Below, one piece after another: positions 41,717 to 51,973 of a DNA stretch of 64,000 nucleotides. Within the stretch, counting starts at the first letter, position 1; each line of letters starts with the position of its first letter. This DNA comes from Glycocaulis sp. (GTDB lineage: Bacteria > Pseudomonadota > Alphaproteobacteria > Caulobacterales > Maricaulaceae), in contig JAIUMI010000004.1 in the NCBI GenBank assembly GCA_022565665.1, positions 62,001 to 126,000 of the forward strand. The letters are read 5' to 3'. The notes beneath the pieces are model-generated. The model was not told the origin of the DNA, ran no database searches, and was given only the letters and a program-made list of their open reading frames with translations. The position numbers and the translations under genes were made by a program.

Positions 41717-44095
41717 ATGAAGTTCCTTCTCTGCACGCTCCTGGCGTCCGGCCTGCTTGGCACAGCTTCGGTTTCCGGCGCTGCCGCCCAGCCCGCCGGT
41801 CAGGGCGCTGAGCCTGCCGAACCCAGCATCGGGGAACCGGTGCGCGCCGAGCAGGTGATGCAGATCCTCGTCGAGGGCAATCAGCGCGTCGAAGCCGACA
41901 CCGTTCTTTCCTATCTGCTGATCCGCCCCGGTGATGTGGCTGACCCGCGCCTTGTGAACCTGTCGATCCAGACCCTCTGGGCCACCAATCTGTTCGCCGA
42001 TGTGCGTATCGCGCAGGAAGCCGGCACGCTGATCGTCTATGTGCGCGAGAACCCGATCATCAACCGGGTGGTGATCGAGGGGAACCGCGCGATCAATGAC
42101 AGCCGGATCACAGACGAGATACAGCTTCAGCCGCGCACCCTGTTCACCCGTGCACGCGTCCAGGCCGATGTGCAGCGCATTCTGGAAGTGTACCGGCGCT
42201 CCGGCCGGTTTGCCGTGCAGGTTAACCCGCAGATCGTGGAGCTGCCGCAGAACCGGGTCGATCTCGTCTTTGAAATCTCCGAGGGTCCGACGACCGGCGT
42301 GCGCCGGATCAATTTTGTCGGCAACCGCGCTTTCGCTGACCGGCGCCTGCGCGGCGAGATCGTGACCACGGAGGCCCGCTGGTGGCGGTTCTTCTCGTCC
42401 AACGACAATTATGATCCCGACCGCCTGGAGTTTGACCGCGAGCAATTGCGCGAATTCTACGCTGACCGCGGCTATGCCGATTTCCGGGTGAGCTCCGCCA
42501 TTGCCGAGCTGACACCTGACCAGTCCGGCTTCTACATCACCTATACGGTTGATGAGGGGCAGGTCTACAATTTCGGGGAGATCACGGTGACAACCGAGAT
42601 CCCCGATCTGGACAGCGATTATCTTGAGCGCATTGTCTCCACCCGTACCGGCTCGCTCTATGTCGGCAGCCGGATCGAGGAGTCCATTGATACGCTGACC
42701 TTTGCTGCCGGTGCGGCCGGTTATGCCTTCGTCGATGTGCGCCCGCGCGTGCGTACCAACCGCGAGAGCCAGACGGTTGACATCGAGTACGTGATCAATC
42801 CCGCGCCGCGCGTCTATATCGAGCGGATCGACATTATAGGCAATTCGCGCACGCTCGACCGGGTCATCCGCCGCGAGATGGAGCTGGTGGAAGGCGATGC
42901 CTTCAACCAGGTGCTGATCAACCTGTCGCGTTCGCGTGTCCGCCGCCTCGGCTTCTTCGAGAATGTCGAGATCGATCCGGTGCAAGGCAGCGCGGCTGAT
43001 CGCGCCCGCGTGGAGGTGCGCGTGACCGAACAGCCTACCGGTGAGCTGGCTTTCGGCGTGGGTTACTCCTCCACCGACTCCTTCCTGGTGGACTTCTCGG
43101 TCTCCGAACGCAATCTGCGGGGCCGCGGCCAGTTCCTGCGCTTCCGCGTATCGAGCAGCTCGCGCCGGCGCCAGATCGATATCCGCTTCACCGAGCCGCG
43201 CTTCCTGGACCGCAATCTGGCCGCCGGTTTCGACCTGTTCCAGATCCGCTCCAACTTCTCGCGCGAGGCTTCGTTCGAAACCGAATCAACCGGCTTCAGC
43301 CTGCGCACCGGGTTCCCGCTGACCGCGTCGGTGGAAGCAGGGTTGAACTATACGCTGCGTAATGACGAGGGGCGGACCTTCTCGGGTGTATCGGAGGCCA
43401 TCCGCCGCGCGGCAGGGTCACGCATGACCTCGCTTGTGGGCTACTCGGTTGCCTGGAACCGCGTTGACGATTTCCGCTTCCCGACCCGCGGGTTCACGAT
43501 GAGCATGAACCAGGACATTGCGGGCGTGGGCGGTGATGTCCGCTATGTGCGGACCGAGGCGCGCGGCGCGGTGTACCGCAACGTGTTCCGCCGCGATATC
43601 GTGCTCAGCCTGACGGGCGAGACCGGCTATGTACTCGGCTGGGGCGGTGATGATGTCCGCATCAATGACCGCTTCTTCAAGGGCGGCAATTCGTTCCGCG
43701 GTTTCGAGACAGCTGGTGTCGGCCCGCGTGTGGTGCAGCGCCGTGAGGACGGCACGCTAATTCGCGGCGATGCGCTGGGCGGCAATTTCTACGCCATTGG
43801 CGCGCTCGAGCTTGGCTTCCCGCTGGGCCTGCCGGAGCAGTACGGCATTCGTGGCAGTGTCTTCACAGAGTTTGGCACGATGGGGCTTTTGCCTTCAGTT
43901 GACCAAATTACGGACACCGGCGGGACAACCTCGCCCTTCACAATTGACGAACTCGCACCGCGAGTCTCGGTGGGCGTCAGTATTTTCTGGGATTCGCCTT
44001 TCGGGCCGGTCCGTTTCGACTTCGCAGAAGCGGTGGTCTATCAGGACTATGACCGCCGTGAATTCTTCCGTTTCAGCACAAGCACAGGGTTCTAG
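41717..44095 (+). CDS. bamA: outer membrane protein assembly factor BamA
   Basis: 792 residues from ATG 41717, which gives a normal signal peptide (MKFLLCTLLASGLLGTASVSGAAAQ, shown by its Lys start and AAAQ end); GTGs at 41705 and 41708 are in frame but break the signal. Five POTRA domains follow (about 45-425, e.g. QILVEGNQRVEADTVLSYL), then a 16-strand Omp85 barrel with the RGFETAGVGPR segment of the L6 loop and the terminal Phe. It inserts outer-membrane proteins together with the chaperone encoded next. Confidence 0.96.
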   Translation: MKFLLCTLLASGLLGTASVSGAAAQPAGQGAEPAEPSIGEPVRAEQVMQILVEGNQRVEADTVLSYLLIRPGDVADPRLVNLSIQTLWATNLFADVRIAQEAGTLIVYVRENPIINRVVIEGNRAINDSRITDEIQLQPRTLFTRARVQADVQRILEVYRRSGRFAVQVNPQIVELPQNRVDLVFEISEGPTTGVRRINFVGNRAFADRRLRGEIVTTEARWWRFFSSNDNYDPDRLEFDREQLREFYADRGYADFRVSSAIAELTPDQSGFYITYTVDEGQVYNFGEITVTTEIPDLDSDYLERIVSTRTGSLYVGSRIEESIDTLTFAAGAAGYAFVDVRPRVRTNRESQTVDIEYVINPAPRVYIERIDIIGNSRTLDRVIRREMELVEGDAFNQVLINLSRSRVRRLGFFENVEIDPVQGSAADRARVEVRVTEQPTGELAFGVGYSSTDSFLVDFSVSERNLRGRGQFLRFRVSSSSRRRQIDIRFTEPRFLDRNLAAGFDLFQIRSNFSREASFETESTGFSLRTGFPLTASVEAGLNYTLRNDEGRTFSGVSEAIRRAAGSRMTSLVGYSVAWNRVDDFRFPTRGFTMSMNQDIAGVGGDVRYVRTEARGAVYRNVFRRDIVLSLTGETGYVLGWGGDDVRINDRFFKGGNSFRGFETAGVGPRVVQRREDGTLIRGDALGGNFYAIGALELGFPLGLPEQYGIRGSVFTEFGTMGLLPSVDQITDTGGTTSPFTIDELAPRVSVGVSIFWDSPFGPVRFDFAEAVVYQDYDRREFFRFSTSTGF

Positions 44096-44099
44096 AACC

Positions 44100-44696
44100 A
44101 TGACTTTCACCCGCAAGACCGTCTTTTCGCGGCTTCGCGCAGTTTTCGCTGGCCTGGCGCTTGCTCTTGGCGCCATGGGCGCGGCCAACGCACAGACCAT
44201 TCTGGTCATCAATGAAGAGACCATCCTGACCGAGAGCCAGGTCGGCCGTCACATCGCGTCCCAACTGGAAACCATCGGCCGGGAAATCCAGACCGAGCTG
44301 GAGCAGGCTGCTGCGCCTATCAACCAGGAGAACGAGGCCCTTCAGGCCGAGACCTCCGCGTTGAGCCAGGATGCCATCCAGCAGCGTCCCGATCTCATCC
44401 AGCGCATACAGGAGCTGCAGCAGAACGCCCAGCAGCTCGAGCGGCTGCGCCGTTTGCGCCAGCAGGAACTCGTGGCAACAGAGCGTCAGGCTCTCCAGCC
44501 GGTTCTGCAGGCCCTGCAGGGCGTGCTGCAGGAAGTGGTGAACGAGCGTAATGCGACCGTTCTGCTCGACCAGAGCCAGGTGGTGTATGCCGCCGAGAGC
44601 ATTGATGTCACGCGGACGGTGATCGAGCGTCTCGACCAGCGCATTCAGACCACGCCGGTGACGCGCGTGCGTGCCCCCACGGGCAACGGCCAATAG
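44100..44696 (+). CDS. skp: Skp/OmpH family periplasmic chaperone
   Basis: 198 residues. Signal peptide 1-31 (GAANA before QTILVIN), then a nearly continuous Gln/Glu/Leu-rich coiled-coil (about 50-170) that forms the tentacles in Skp, and a short C-terminal strand DVTRTVIERLDQRI. It holds unfolded outer-membrane proteins in the periplasm. It starts five bases after the bamA stop and its last codons are near the lpxD start. Confidence 0.93.
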   Translation: MTFTRKTVFSRLRAVFAGLALALGAMGAANAQTILVINEETILTESQVGRHIASQLETIGREIQTELEQAAAPINQENEALQAETSALSQDAIQQRPDLIQRIQELQQNAQQLERLRRLRQQELVATERQALQPVLQALQGVLQEVVNERNATVLLDQSQVVYAAESIDVTRTVIERLDQRIQTTPVTRVRAPTGNGQ

Positions 44697-44706
44697 GCCG
44701 TACACC

Positions 44707-45777
44707 GTGGGTGCCGATCCACGTTTTTTCAGGCGGCTTGACCGCCTGACGGCACAGGACATCGCCGGTCAGCTCGGAAGCGGGCTGGCCGGCGATGCCG
44801 ATTCAGTGGCAGACGATGTGGGCGCGGCCGGCCAGGCCGAGCCCGGTGAGCTGGTCTTCATTACCTCGCCGGTCCTGCCTGGTGCGTTGCGCTCGCGTGC
44901 CGGCATTGTGATCGGGCCCGCGCTGAAGGAGCCGGTGTCCGGCCTGGCGGCGGGAATGGCCTATATCACGCACGCCTCGCCGAAGGCGGCCTTCGCGCTG
45001 ATAGCCCCGCACATACTGACGCCGTTGAGCCATACCGGTTCCGAACCTGTCTCAATCGACGCACGGATCGATCCGGCGGCAAGCCTTGCGCCCGGCGTGG
45101 TGGTCGGTCCCGGTGCGGTGATCGAGGCCGGCGCCATCATCGGCGCCAATGCCGTGATCGGACCGGGCGTTGTGGTCGGTGAGGGCACGCAGATAGGCGC
45201 AGCGGCGGTGATCCATTGCACGCTAATCGGCAGGGATTGCCGTATCGGACCGTGCGCGGTGATTGGCGAGGCCGGGTTCGGCATTGCGCCGGGCCCCAAA
45301 GGACTGGTCGATCTTCCTCATTTCGGCCGGGTGCGGATCGGCAATGAGGTCCGGGTCGGTGCCAACTGCACCATTGATCGCGGCATGTTCGGCGACACCG
45401 TGCTGCGTGACCGGGTGCGCATCGATAATCTCTGCCATATCGCGCACAATGTGGATGTGGGCGAAGATACGCTGATGGCGGCATTTGCAGGGGTATCCGG
45501 CAGCGTGAATATCGGGCGCGGCGTCCAGTTCGGCGGCCGGGTGGGCGTGGTTGATCACGTCACGATCGGCGATGGCGCGCGCCTGGCGGCGAGCGCTGCT
45601 GCGGCCAAGGACGTGCCGCCGGGGGAAACCTGGGCGGGCATACCGGCCCAGCCGATACAGAAATGGCTGCGGGAGCTGGCCCTGATGAAGAAGCTCAATG
45701 CGGCGGGCCGTGTTGACCGCAAGGGCAAGGCGGGGCAGGAAAAGAACACACCATCAGGCGGCCCGGGCGAGGACTGA
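44707..45777 (+). CDS. lpxD: UDP-3-O-acylglucosamine N-acyltransferase (GTG start)
   Basis: 356 residues from GTG 44707 (MGADPRFFRRLDRLTAQDIA), ten bases after the skp stop. The left-handed beta-helix of hexapeptide repeats is obvious (DARIDPAASLAPGVVVGPGAVIEAGAIIGANAVIGPG), with the catalytic His region DNLCHIAHNVDVG. Third step of lipid A synthesis. An earlier in-frame GTG at 44671 lies within skp and is less likely. Confidence 0.95.
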   Translation: MGADPRFFRRLDRLTAQDIAGQLGSGLAGDADSVADDVGAAGQAEPGELVFITSPVLPGALRSRAGIVIGPALKEPVSGLAAGMAYITHASPKAAFALIAPHILTPLSHTGSEPVSIDARIDPAASLAPGVVVGPGAVIEAGAIIGANAVIGPGVVVGEGTQIGAAAVIHCTLIGRDCRIGPCAVIGEAGFGIAPGPKGLVDLPHFGRVRIGNEVRVGANCTIDRGMFGDTVLRDRVRIDNLCHIAHNVDVGEDTLMAAFAGVSGSVNIGRGVQFGGRVGVVDHVTIGDGARLAASAAAAKDVPPGETWAGIPAQPIQKWLRELALMKKLNAAGRVDRKGKAGQEKNTPSGGPGED

Positions 45778-45782
45778 CAGCG

Positions 45783-46238
45783 ATGAGCGAAACCGCCGGA
45801 GAGATCGGACCTGACGAGATTCTCGCGCGGCTGCCGCACCGTTTTCCTTTCCTGCTGGTGGACCGGGCCCACTCCTATGTGGAGGGCCAGTCGATCACGG
45901 GTATCAAATGCGTTTCGGCGGGCGAGCCGTATTTCGCCGGTCATTTTCCCGGTTTTCCGGTCATGCCTGGCGTCCTGATCATTGAGGCACTGGCGCAGAC
46001 CGGCGCGGTTCTCATGTCCAAGACGCTTGATGCGGACATCAATAATACCGTGATCTTGTTCATGGGCGTGGAGAAGGCGCGCTTCCGCCGTCCTGTCCGG
46101 CCGGGCGATGTGCTGGAAATGCCGGTCCGGGTGACGGATACCCGCAGAGGCATTTTCCGTTTCGAGGGCGAGGCGCTGGTGAATGGCCGCAAGGTCGCCG
46201 ACGCGTCCTTCTCCGCGACCTCGGCACAGAACTCCTGA
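45783..46238 (+). CDS. fabZ: 3-hydroxyacyl-ACP dehydratase FabZ
   Basis: 151 residues, hot-dog fold. Catalytic His54 in [14 protein letters not shown] and Glu68 in [11 protein letters not shown]. It dehydrates beta-hydroxyacyl-ACP in fatty acid synthesis and competes with LpxA/LpxD for substrate, which explains its usual place between these genes. Starts five bases after lpxD. Confidence 0.98.
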   Translation: MSETAGEIGPDEILARLPHRFPFLLVDRAHSYVEGQSITGIKCVSAGEPYFAGHFPGFPVMPGVLIIEALAQTGAVLMSKTLDADINNTVILFMGVEKARFRRPVRPGDVLEMPVRVTDTRRGIFRFEGEALVNGRKVADASFSATSAQNS

Positions 46239-46257
46239 CAGGGAAGGCGACAGCGCG

Positions 46258-47049
46258 TTGAGTACCGTCATTCATCCCAGTGCCATCATCGAACAGGGTG
46301 CCCAGATCGGCGCTGACGTCCAGATCGGCCCGCTTTGTCATATCGGCGCGAAGGCGCGTATCGGCGACCGGGCGCGCCTGGTCTCCCATGTCAGCGTGCT
46401 GGGCCAGACCACGCTTGGCGAGGAGTGCATCGTGCATCCCTTTGCCGCGCTCGGCTCTCCGCCGCAGGATTTCAAGTACAAGGGCGGTGATGTCAGCCTT
46501 GTCGTCGGCGCGCGCAATGTGATCCGCGAGCATGTGACCATGCATCTGGGCACCGAGGGCGCGCGTGCGATCACCCGCGTGGGCTCGGGCGGGTATTTCA
46601 TGGTTGGCTCCCATGTCGGCCATGACTGCATCGTCGGAGACAATGTGGTGTTCGCCAATAACGCCACGCTGGGCGGCGAGGTGACGATTGGCGACTACGT
46701 CATCATGGGCGGGCTTTCGGCCATCCACCAGAAATGCCGTGTGGGGCGCTATGCCTTTGTGGGCGGCGGCGCACCGGTGACGGGCGATATCATCCCGTAC
46801 GGCATGGTGGACAATCACGGCTATCTCGCCGGACTCAATCTGGTAGGCCTGAAGCGGCGCGGCTTCTCGCGCGACCTCATTCACGACCTGCGCGCGGCCT
46901 ACCGGCTGATCTTTGCCGCCGAGGGCGCGTTCTCCGAGCGAATCGGGGATGCCAGCCGTCTGTTCGAGCATCGACCTGAAGTGATGGAAATCATCGATTT
47001 TGTTAAGGCGCCCGCTGCCCGTCCGCTGTGCGGCCCGGAACAGGGCTGA
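46258..47049 (+). CDS. lpxA: UDP-N-acetylglucosamine O-acyltransferase (TTG start)
   Basis: 263 residues from TTG 46258 ([23 protein letters not shown]); GGGAAGG lies just upstream. Hexapeptide-repeat beta-helix with the catalytic His in [19 protein letters not shown] and the C-terminal helical domain ([23 protein letters not shown]). First step of lipid A synthesis. An open frame from 46183 exists but begins inside fabZ. Confidence 0.96.
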   Translation: MSTVIHPSAIIEQGAQIGADVQIGPLCHIGAKARIGDRARLVSHVSVLGQTTLGEECIVHPFAALGSPPQDFKYKGGDVSLVVGARNVIREHVTMHLGTEGARAITRVGSGGYFMVGSHVGHDCIVGDNVVFANNATLGGEVTIGDYVIMGGLSAIHQKCRVGRYAFVGGGAPVTGDIIPYGMVDNHGYLAGLNLVGLKRRGFSRDLIHDLRAAYRLIFAAEGAFSERIGDASRLFEHRPEVMEIIDFVKAPAARPLCGPEQG

Positions 47050-47054
47050 GCACA

Positions 47055-47909
47055 ATGGCCAAGGGCTGGACGCGTCTGGGCCTCATTGCCGGGGGCGGAG
47101 CCCTGCCGGCGCATGTGGCACGCGCGGCCGAGGCAGATGGCAAGCTGGGTTGTGTCATCGCCCTGTCGGGATTTGCCAACCCGGCGGACTTCAACGCGCC
47201 AACCGAGCGCTCTATTGGCCAGTACGGCCATGTGATACGCGATCTTCGCGCGGCGGGCTGCGATGCGGTGTGCTTTGCCGGGATTGTGACCCGCCCGGAT
47301 TTCCGCAGCCTGATCCCTGACCTGGAAGGCGCCAAACTCCTGCCCCGGCTCGTAGCGGCGGCGGTAAAAGGTGATGACGCGCTGCTGCGCGCGGTCGTCA
47401 AGGCGTTCGAGGATGAAGGCCTTGCGGTGATCGGCGCAGATGCGCTGATCGACAGCCTGCTGGCGCCAGAGGGCGTGCTGGGCACGGTTGCGCCCGATGA
47501 AGCCGCGACAGCAGACGCGGCGAAAGCCATGCAGATCGCCGCGTCTATCGGCGCGATGGATATCGGGCAGGGGGCTGTCGTGTGCGACGGGCTGGTCCTG
47601 GCCGTGGAGGCGCAGGAGGGCACCGACGCCATGCTGGCACGCGTGGCAGGCCTCCCGGAAGCCATACGCGGTACAGCAGACACACGCCGGGGCGTGCTCG
47701 CCAAATGCCCCAAGCCGGTGCAGGAGCGCCGCGTGGACCTGCCTGTGGTGGGCGTTGAAACGGTGGAGGGGGCCGCCCGCGCGGGGCTGGCCGGGATTGC
47801 GGTCGAGGCCGGTTCGGCCTTCATTATCGGCCATGAGGCGGTAGCCCGCGCGGCAGACGCGCACGGCCTCTTCGTTATCGGCCTGCCGGGCCAGCAAACA
47901 AAGCCATGA
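47055..47909 (+). CDS. lpxI: UDP-2,3-diacylglucosamine diphosphatase LpxI
   Basis: 284 residues from ATG 47055. LpxI (DUF1009) features: GLIAGGGALPAHVA at the N-terminus, the KAPKP-type C-terminal motif here LAKCPKPVQERRVDLPVVGVETVEGAA, and GIAVEAGSAFIIG. It removes UMP from UDP-2,3-diacylglucosamine; it replaces LpxH in alphaproteobacteria. Between lpxA and lpxB as in Caulobacter. Overlaps lpxB by four bases. Confidence 0.95.
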   Translation: MAKGWTRLGLIAGGGALPAHVARAAEADGKLGCVIALSGFANPADFNAPTERSIGQYGHVIRDLRAAGCDAVCFAGIVTRPDFRSLIPDLEGAKLLPRLVAAAVKGDDALLRAVVKAFEDEGLAVIGADALIDSLLAPEGVLGTVAPDEAATADAAKAMQIAASIGAMDIGQGAVVCDGLVLAVEAQEGTDAMLARVAGLPEAIRGTADTRRGVLAKCPKPVQERRVDLPVVGVETVEGAARAGLAGIAVEAGSAFIIGHEAVARAADAHGLFVIGLPGQQTKP

Positions 47910-49072
47910 GCGCTGCCCGCCCTTTAAGGGTCTTTATCGTCGCTGCGGAGACGTCCGGCGATCTCATCGGCGCGGAGCTGATCCGTGCGCTGCGGGCCGA
48001 AAGCGCTGACGTAGAGATCGCCGGCGCAGGCCGTGAGGCGATGGCCGCTGAAGGCGTATCAAGCGATATAGACCTGACTGAACTCTCGGTTCTCGGCCTG
48101 TTTGACGGCTTGAAGATATTGAAGCAGGTCCATGAAAAGGCACAGGCTTGCGCGGACGCCGCTGCGGCCTTCAAGGCAGACCAGATCGTCCTGATCGATT
48201 CCTGGGGCTTCATGCTGCGCGTGGCCTGGAAGGCACGCAAAACCTGCCCGGATGCGCAGCTGGTGAAATATATCGGCCCGCAAGTGTTCGCCACGCGCCC
48301 CGGCCGGGCGAAGGTGCTGGCCAAGGCCGTCGATCATCTTCTGGCGATCCACACCTTCGATCCACCCTATTACGAGGCCCACGGCCTGCCGGTCACGGTG
48401 GTCGGCAATCCTGTGCTGGAACGCGAACTCAAGGGCGATGGCGCGGCTTTCCGCGCCCGGCACGCCATCGCGCCCGATGCACGCGTGGTGCAGCTGCTCT
48501 TCGGCAGCCGCAATTCGGAAGTGAAAACGCTGTTCGACGACTTTGCCGCCAGTGCCGCCGAACTCGTCAGCTCTCGCCCCGACGTTCGTCTGGTCAGCGT
48601 GCTGGCACCCTCGGTGGAGGCCATGGTGCGCGAACGTCTGGCGGCGCGTGATGATCTTTCCGGTCTCTTACTGGTGGGGCCGGAGGAGCGTCTGGACGCG
48701 TTTGCCGCGTCTGATCTGGCGCTCGCCTGCTCTGGCACGGTGACGCTGGAGCTGTCACGGATGGGTGTGCCCAGCGTTGTGGCCTACAGGCTCGATGCGC
48801 TGGCCTGGACCATAGCCTGGAACTTCCTGATGCGGGCGGACTATGTGAGCCTGGTCAACCTCGCCGCCGGTGAGGAATTACTGCCCGAACGCCTGCAGAC
48901 ACACGCCACACCGGAGCATCTCGTGCCCGAGCTGGAAAGGCTGCTGGATGATCCGGCACACCGCGCGGCGCTTTCAACGCGCCTCAAAGAGGTGACGCAG
49001 GAGATGGCGGGCGGCGATGCGCGCGCCAGCGTGAATGCCGCGCGCGCGCTGCTTGAACTCCGGCCGCTCTGA
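47906..49072 (+). CDS. lpxB: lipid-A-disaccharide synthase
   Basis: 388 residues, GT19 glycosyltransferase. Visible: FIVAAETSGDLIGAELIRAL, YIGPQVFATRPGRAK (YxxPxxWAW-type position), VGNPVLER, LLFGSRNSEVKTLFDDF and LACSGTVTLELSRMGVPSVVAYR. It joins lipid X and UDP-diacylglucosamine at the inner membrane face. Last gene of the run; a strong terminator follows 16 bases after the stop. Confidence 0.96.
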   Translation: MSAARPLRVFIVAAETSGDLIGAELIRALRAESADVEIAGAGREAMAAEGVSSDIDLTELSVLGLFDGLKILKQVHEKAQACADAAAAFKADQIVLIDSWGFMLRVAWKARKTCPDAQLVKYIGPQVFATRPGRAKVLAKAVDHLLAIHTFDPPYYEAHGLPVTVVGNPVLERELKGDGAAFRARHAIAPDARVVQLLFGSRNSEVKTLFDDFAASAAELVSSRPDVRLVSVLAPSVEAMVRERLAARDDLSGLLLVGPEERLDAFAASDLALACSGTVTLELSRMGVPSVVAYRLDALAWTIAWNFLMRADYVSLVNLAAGEELLPERLQTHATPEHLVPELERLLDDPAHRAALSTRLKEVTQEMAGGDARASVNAARALLELRPL

Positions 49073-49082
49073 GTTTCGCGCC

Positions 49083-49122
49083 AAAAAACCCCGGACGGTG
49101 AACCGGTCCGGGGCTTCTTCTC
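49083..49122 (+). terminator. bidirectional terminator between lpxB and gltA
   Basis: CCCCGGAC (49089-49096) pairs with GTCCGGGG (49106-49113), loop of nine bases with possible inner CGG/CCG pairs. Six As lie on the left (T-run for the minus strand) and CTTCTTCT on the right, so it can end both the lpx operon and the convergent gltA transcript. Confidence 0.88.
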
Positions 49123-49137
49123 GATATCTGATCCGCG

Positions 49138-50442
49138 TCAGCGCTTGTTGACGGGCACGTAGGCACGCTCGTTCGCGCCGGTGAAGATCTGGCGCGGACG
49201 GCCGATCTTCTGGCTCGGATCCTCGATCATCTCGCTCCATTGCGCGATCCAGCCCACGGTGCGGGCCAGCGCGAAGAGCACGGTGAACATCTCGGTCGGG
49301 AAGCCCATCGCGCGCAGCGTGATGCCCGAATAGAAATCGATATTGGGATAGAGCTTCTTCTCGACGAAATACTCGTCTTCCAGCGCGATGCGCTCCAGCT
49401 CCATGGCCACGTTCAGCAGCGGATCATCCTTGATGCCCAGCTCGCCCAGCACTTCGTGGCAGGTCGTGCGCATCACTTTCGCGCGCGGGTCATAATTCTT
49501 GTAGACACGGTGGCCAAAGCCCATCAGGCGGAAGGGATCATCCTTGTCCTTGGCCTTGCGGACATATTCAGGGATACGGTCCACCGAGCCGATCTCGGCC
49601 AGCATGTTAAGCGCCGCCTCGTTGGCGCCGCCATGGGCCGGACCCCAGAGCGAGGCAATGCCGGCCGCGATACAGGCAAAGGGGTTGGCCCCGGACGAGC
49701 CAGCCAGGCGGACCGTGGAGGTGGACGCGTTCTGCTCGTGATCGGCGTGCAGGATGAAGATGCGGTCCATGGCGCGCGCCAGGGTGGGGGAGACCTTGTA
49801 GTCCTCCGCCGGGACGGCAAAGCACATGCGCAGGAAGTTGGACGCGTAATCAAGCTCGTTGCGCGGACTGATGAAGGGCTGGCCGACCGAGTACTTGAAC
49901 GCGCGCGCCGCAATCGTCGGCATTTTCGCGATCATGCGGTGGCTGGCGATGGTGCGCGCTTGCGGATCATTGACGTCTGTGGAGTCGTGATAGAAGGCCG
50001 ACAGCGCGCCGACTGTTCCCACCATTACCGCCATCGGGTGTGCATCGCGCCGGTAGCCACGGAAGAACTGGTCGAACTGGTCGTGCAGCATGGTGTGACG
50101 GCGGATCGTCCAGTCGAACGTCTCCAGCTCACTCGCGCTTGGCAGTTTGCCGTGCATGAGCAGGTAGGCGACCTCGATGAAGTTGGATTGCTCGGCCAGC
50201 TGGTCGATCGGATAGCCGCGATAGAGCAGCACGCCCTTGTCGCCATCGATATAGGTGATCTGGCTTTCACAGCTCGCCGTGGAGGTGAAGCCCGGATCGT
50301 AGGTGAACACGCCCGCATCGCGGTAGAGCGTGCGGATATCGATCACATCAGGGCCGACAGAGCCCGCATATACCGGCAGATCATAGGTCTTGCCCTCCAG
50401 GGTAAGCTGGGCGGTGCCCTTCTTTTCGGCCTTGCTCTTCAT
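49138..50442 (-). CDS. gltA: citrate synthase
   Basis: 434 residues, type II hexameric citrate synthase length. Catalytic segments: [63 protein letters not shown] and [11 protein letters not shown] with the essential His and Asp. It condenses oxaloacetate and acetyl-CoA. AAGGGA precedes the ATG; 30 bases separate it from gltX on the same strand. Confidence 0.98.
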   Translation of the reverse strand: MKSKAEKKGTAQLTLEGKTYDLPVYAGSVGPDVIDIRTLYRDAGVFTYDPGFTSTASCESQITYIDGDKGVLLYRGYPIDQLAEQSNFIEVAYLLMHGKLPSASELETFDWTIRRHTMLHDQFDQFFRGYRRDAHPMAVMVGTVGALSAFYHDSTDVNDPQARTIASHRMIAKMPTIAARAFKYSVGQPFISPRNELDYASNFLRMCFAVPAEDYKVSPTLARAMDRIFILHADHEQNASTSTVRLAGSSGANPFACIAAGIASLWGPAHGGANEAALNMLAEIGSVDRIPEYVRKAKDKDDPFRLMGFGHRVYKNYDPRAKVMRTTCHEVLGELGIKDDPLLNVAMELERIALEDEYFVEKKLYPNIDFYSGITLRAMGFPTEMFTVLFALARTVGWIAQWSEMIEDPSQKIGRPRQIFTGANERAYVPVNKR

Positions 50443-50472
50443 CGGTCCAATCCCTTCACGTCAGATTGTCAT

Positions 50473-51876
50473 TCATGCCCGCAGACGGTCGTCCAGCCGC
50501 GCAAGCGATTCCTCACGGCCCAGAAGGGCCAATACCAATCCCATGTCCGGCGCCGGTGCGCCGCCCGTCATGGCCGCCCGCAAGGGCTGGCCGATCTTGC
50601 CAAACCCAACCCCTTCGGCTTCGGCAAAACCCTTGAGGGCCTCGCCAATCGCCTCCGGCGTCCAGTCATTGTGTGTGGCGAGGCGCTCGCGCAGCCGGGA
50701 TAGCCGGTCCAGCGCCTCGGCAGACAGGTGTTTTGAAACCGCCTCATCGGGTGTGAACGGGCGGTGCCGGAGGAGAAAATAGGCCTGCGTTTCCATCTCG
50801 GCGAGTGTTTTTGACCGTTCTTTCAGTGAACCCATCGCGGCCTGCAGGCGGGGCCTGGCGGTATCGGCGGGAACAATGCCATCATGGCCTGCCAGACGGG
50901 CCATCAGCAGGTCCAGAAGCCGCGCATCATCGGCCAGCTTCATGTGATGATGGTTCACGAAGGCCATCTTGTCGAAATCCAGCCGGGACGGGGCCTTGTT
51001 CAGCCCGTCCAGCGAGAAGGCCTCGATCAGCTCGGCATCTGAAAACAGTTCCTGATCGCCATGGCTCCAGCCGAGGCGCGCCAGATAATTGCGCAAGCCC
51101 TCGGGCAGATAGCCCATGTCGCGATAGGCCTCCACGCCCAGCGCGCCATGGCGCTTGGAGAGCTTCTTGCCGTCGGGCCCGTGAATGAGCGGTATATGGG
51201 CAAAGACCGGCCGGTCCCAGCCCAGCGCATCATAAAGCTGGGCCTGACGCCCGCCATTTACCAGGTGATCATCGCCCCGGATGATGTGGGTCACGCCCAT
51301 ATCATGGTCATCGACCACGACAGCGAGATTATAGGTCGGGTTGCCGTCGGCGCGCAGCAGGATGAGGTCATCAAACTCCTTGGCGGCCCAGCGCACGTCG
51401 CCCTGAACGGCGTCATTCAGCGTGACATCGCTGTCGCCAGCGCGAAAGCGGACCGTAAACCGGCGGTCATCGGGCGGCGTGCCGCCGCCATCGCGCCAGG
51501 GAGAGCGCAGGGCGCGGCCTTCGGCAAAGGCCTCCTCGCGCAGCTTTTCCACCTCTTCAGGCGTGCAATAGCAGCGGAAGGCGTGTCCGGAGGCGACCAG
51601 CGAGTCCACCACTTCGCGATGGCGGTCAGCGCGCGCGTGCTGGGATACGGCATCACCGTCCCATTCAAGACCCAGCCAGCGCATGCCGCCCAGAATCGCA
51701 TTCACGGCTTCCGTGGTGGAGCGCTCGCGGTCCGTATCTTCGATACGCAGCTTGAACCGGCCGCCTGTCTTGCGGGCAAAAAGATAGTTGAACAAGGCCG
51801 TGCGCGCCCCTCCGATATGGAGGAAGCCGGTCGGCGATGGCGCGAAGCGCGTGATGATCTCGGTCTTTTGTTGCAC
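50473..51876 (-). CDS. gltX: glutamyl-tRNA synthetase (GTG start proposed)
   Basis: 467 residues from GTG 51876 (VQQKTEIITRFAPSPTGFLHIGGART). Class I HIGH motif FLHIGGART and KLSKRHG, with the family's normal length of about 470. An in-frame ATG at 51975 would add 33 residues with no family likeness and would overlap the comEC start region. No Shine-Dalgarno sequence precedes the GTG, so a leaderless transcript is possible. Charges tRNA-Glu. Confidence 0.94.
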   Translation of the reverse strand: MQQKTEIITRFAPSPTGFLHIGGARTALFNYLFARKTGGRFKLRIEDTDRERSTTEAVNAILGGMRWLGLEWDGDAVSQHARADRHREVVDSLVASGHAFRCYCTPEEVEKLREEAFAEGRALRSPWRDGGGTPPDDRRFTVRFRAGDSDVTLNDAVQGDVRWAAKEFDDLILLRADGNPTYNLAVVVDDHDMGVTHIIRGDDHLVNGGRQAQLYDALGWDRPVFAHIPLIHGPDGKKLSKRHGALGVEAYRDMGYLPEGLRNYLARLGWSHGDQELFSDAELIEAFSLDGLNKAPSRLDFDKMAFVNHHHMKLADDARLLDLLMARLAGHDGIVPADTARPRLQAAMGSLKERSKTLAEMETQAYFLLRHRPFTPDEAVSKHLSAEALDRLSRLRERLATHNDWTPEAIGEALKGFAEAEGVGFGKIGQPLRAAMTGGAPAPDMGLVLALLGREESLARLDDRLRA

Positions 51877-51973
51877 GTGCGAGGGGTTGCTGCGCTGCGA
51901 AGGTGCGCGATGATTAGCATGTATGGCGCGCAAAGAGATAGTCTTGCTGCTGAAGTGTAGCAGGATGGACGCC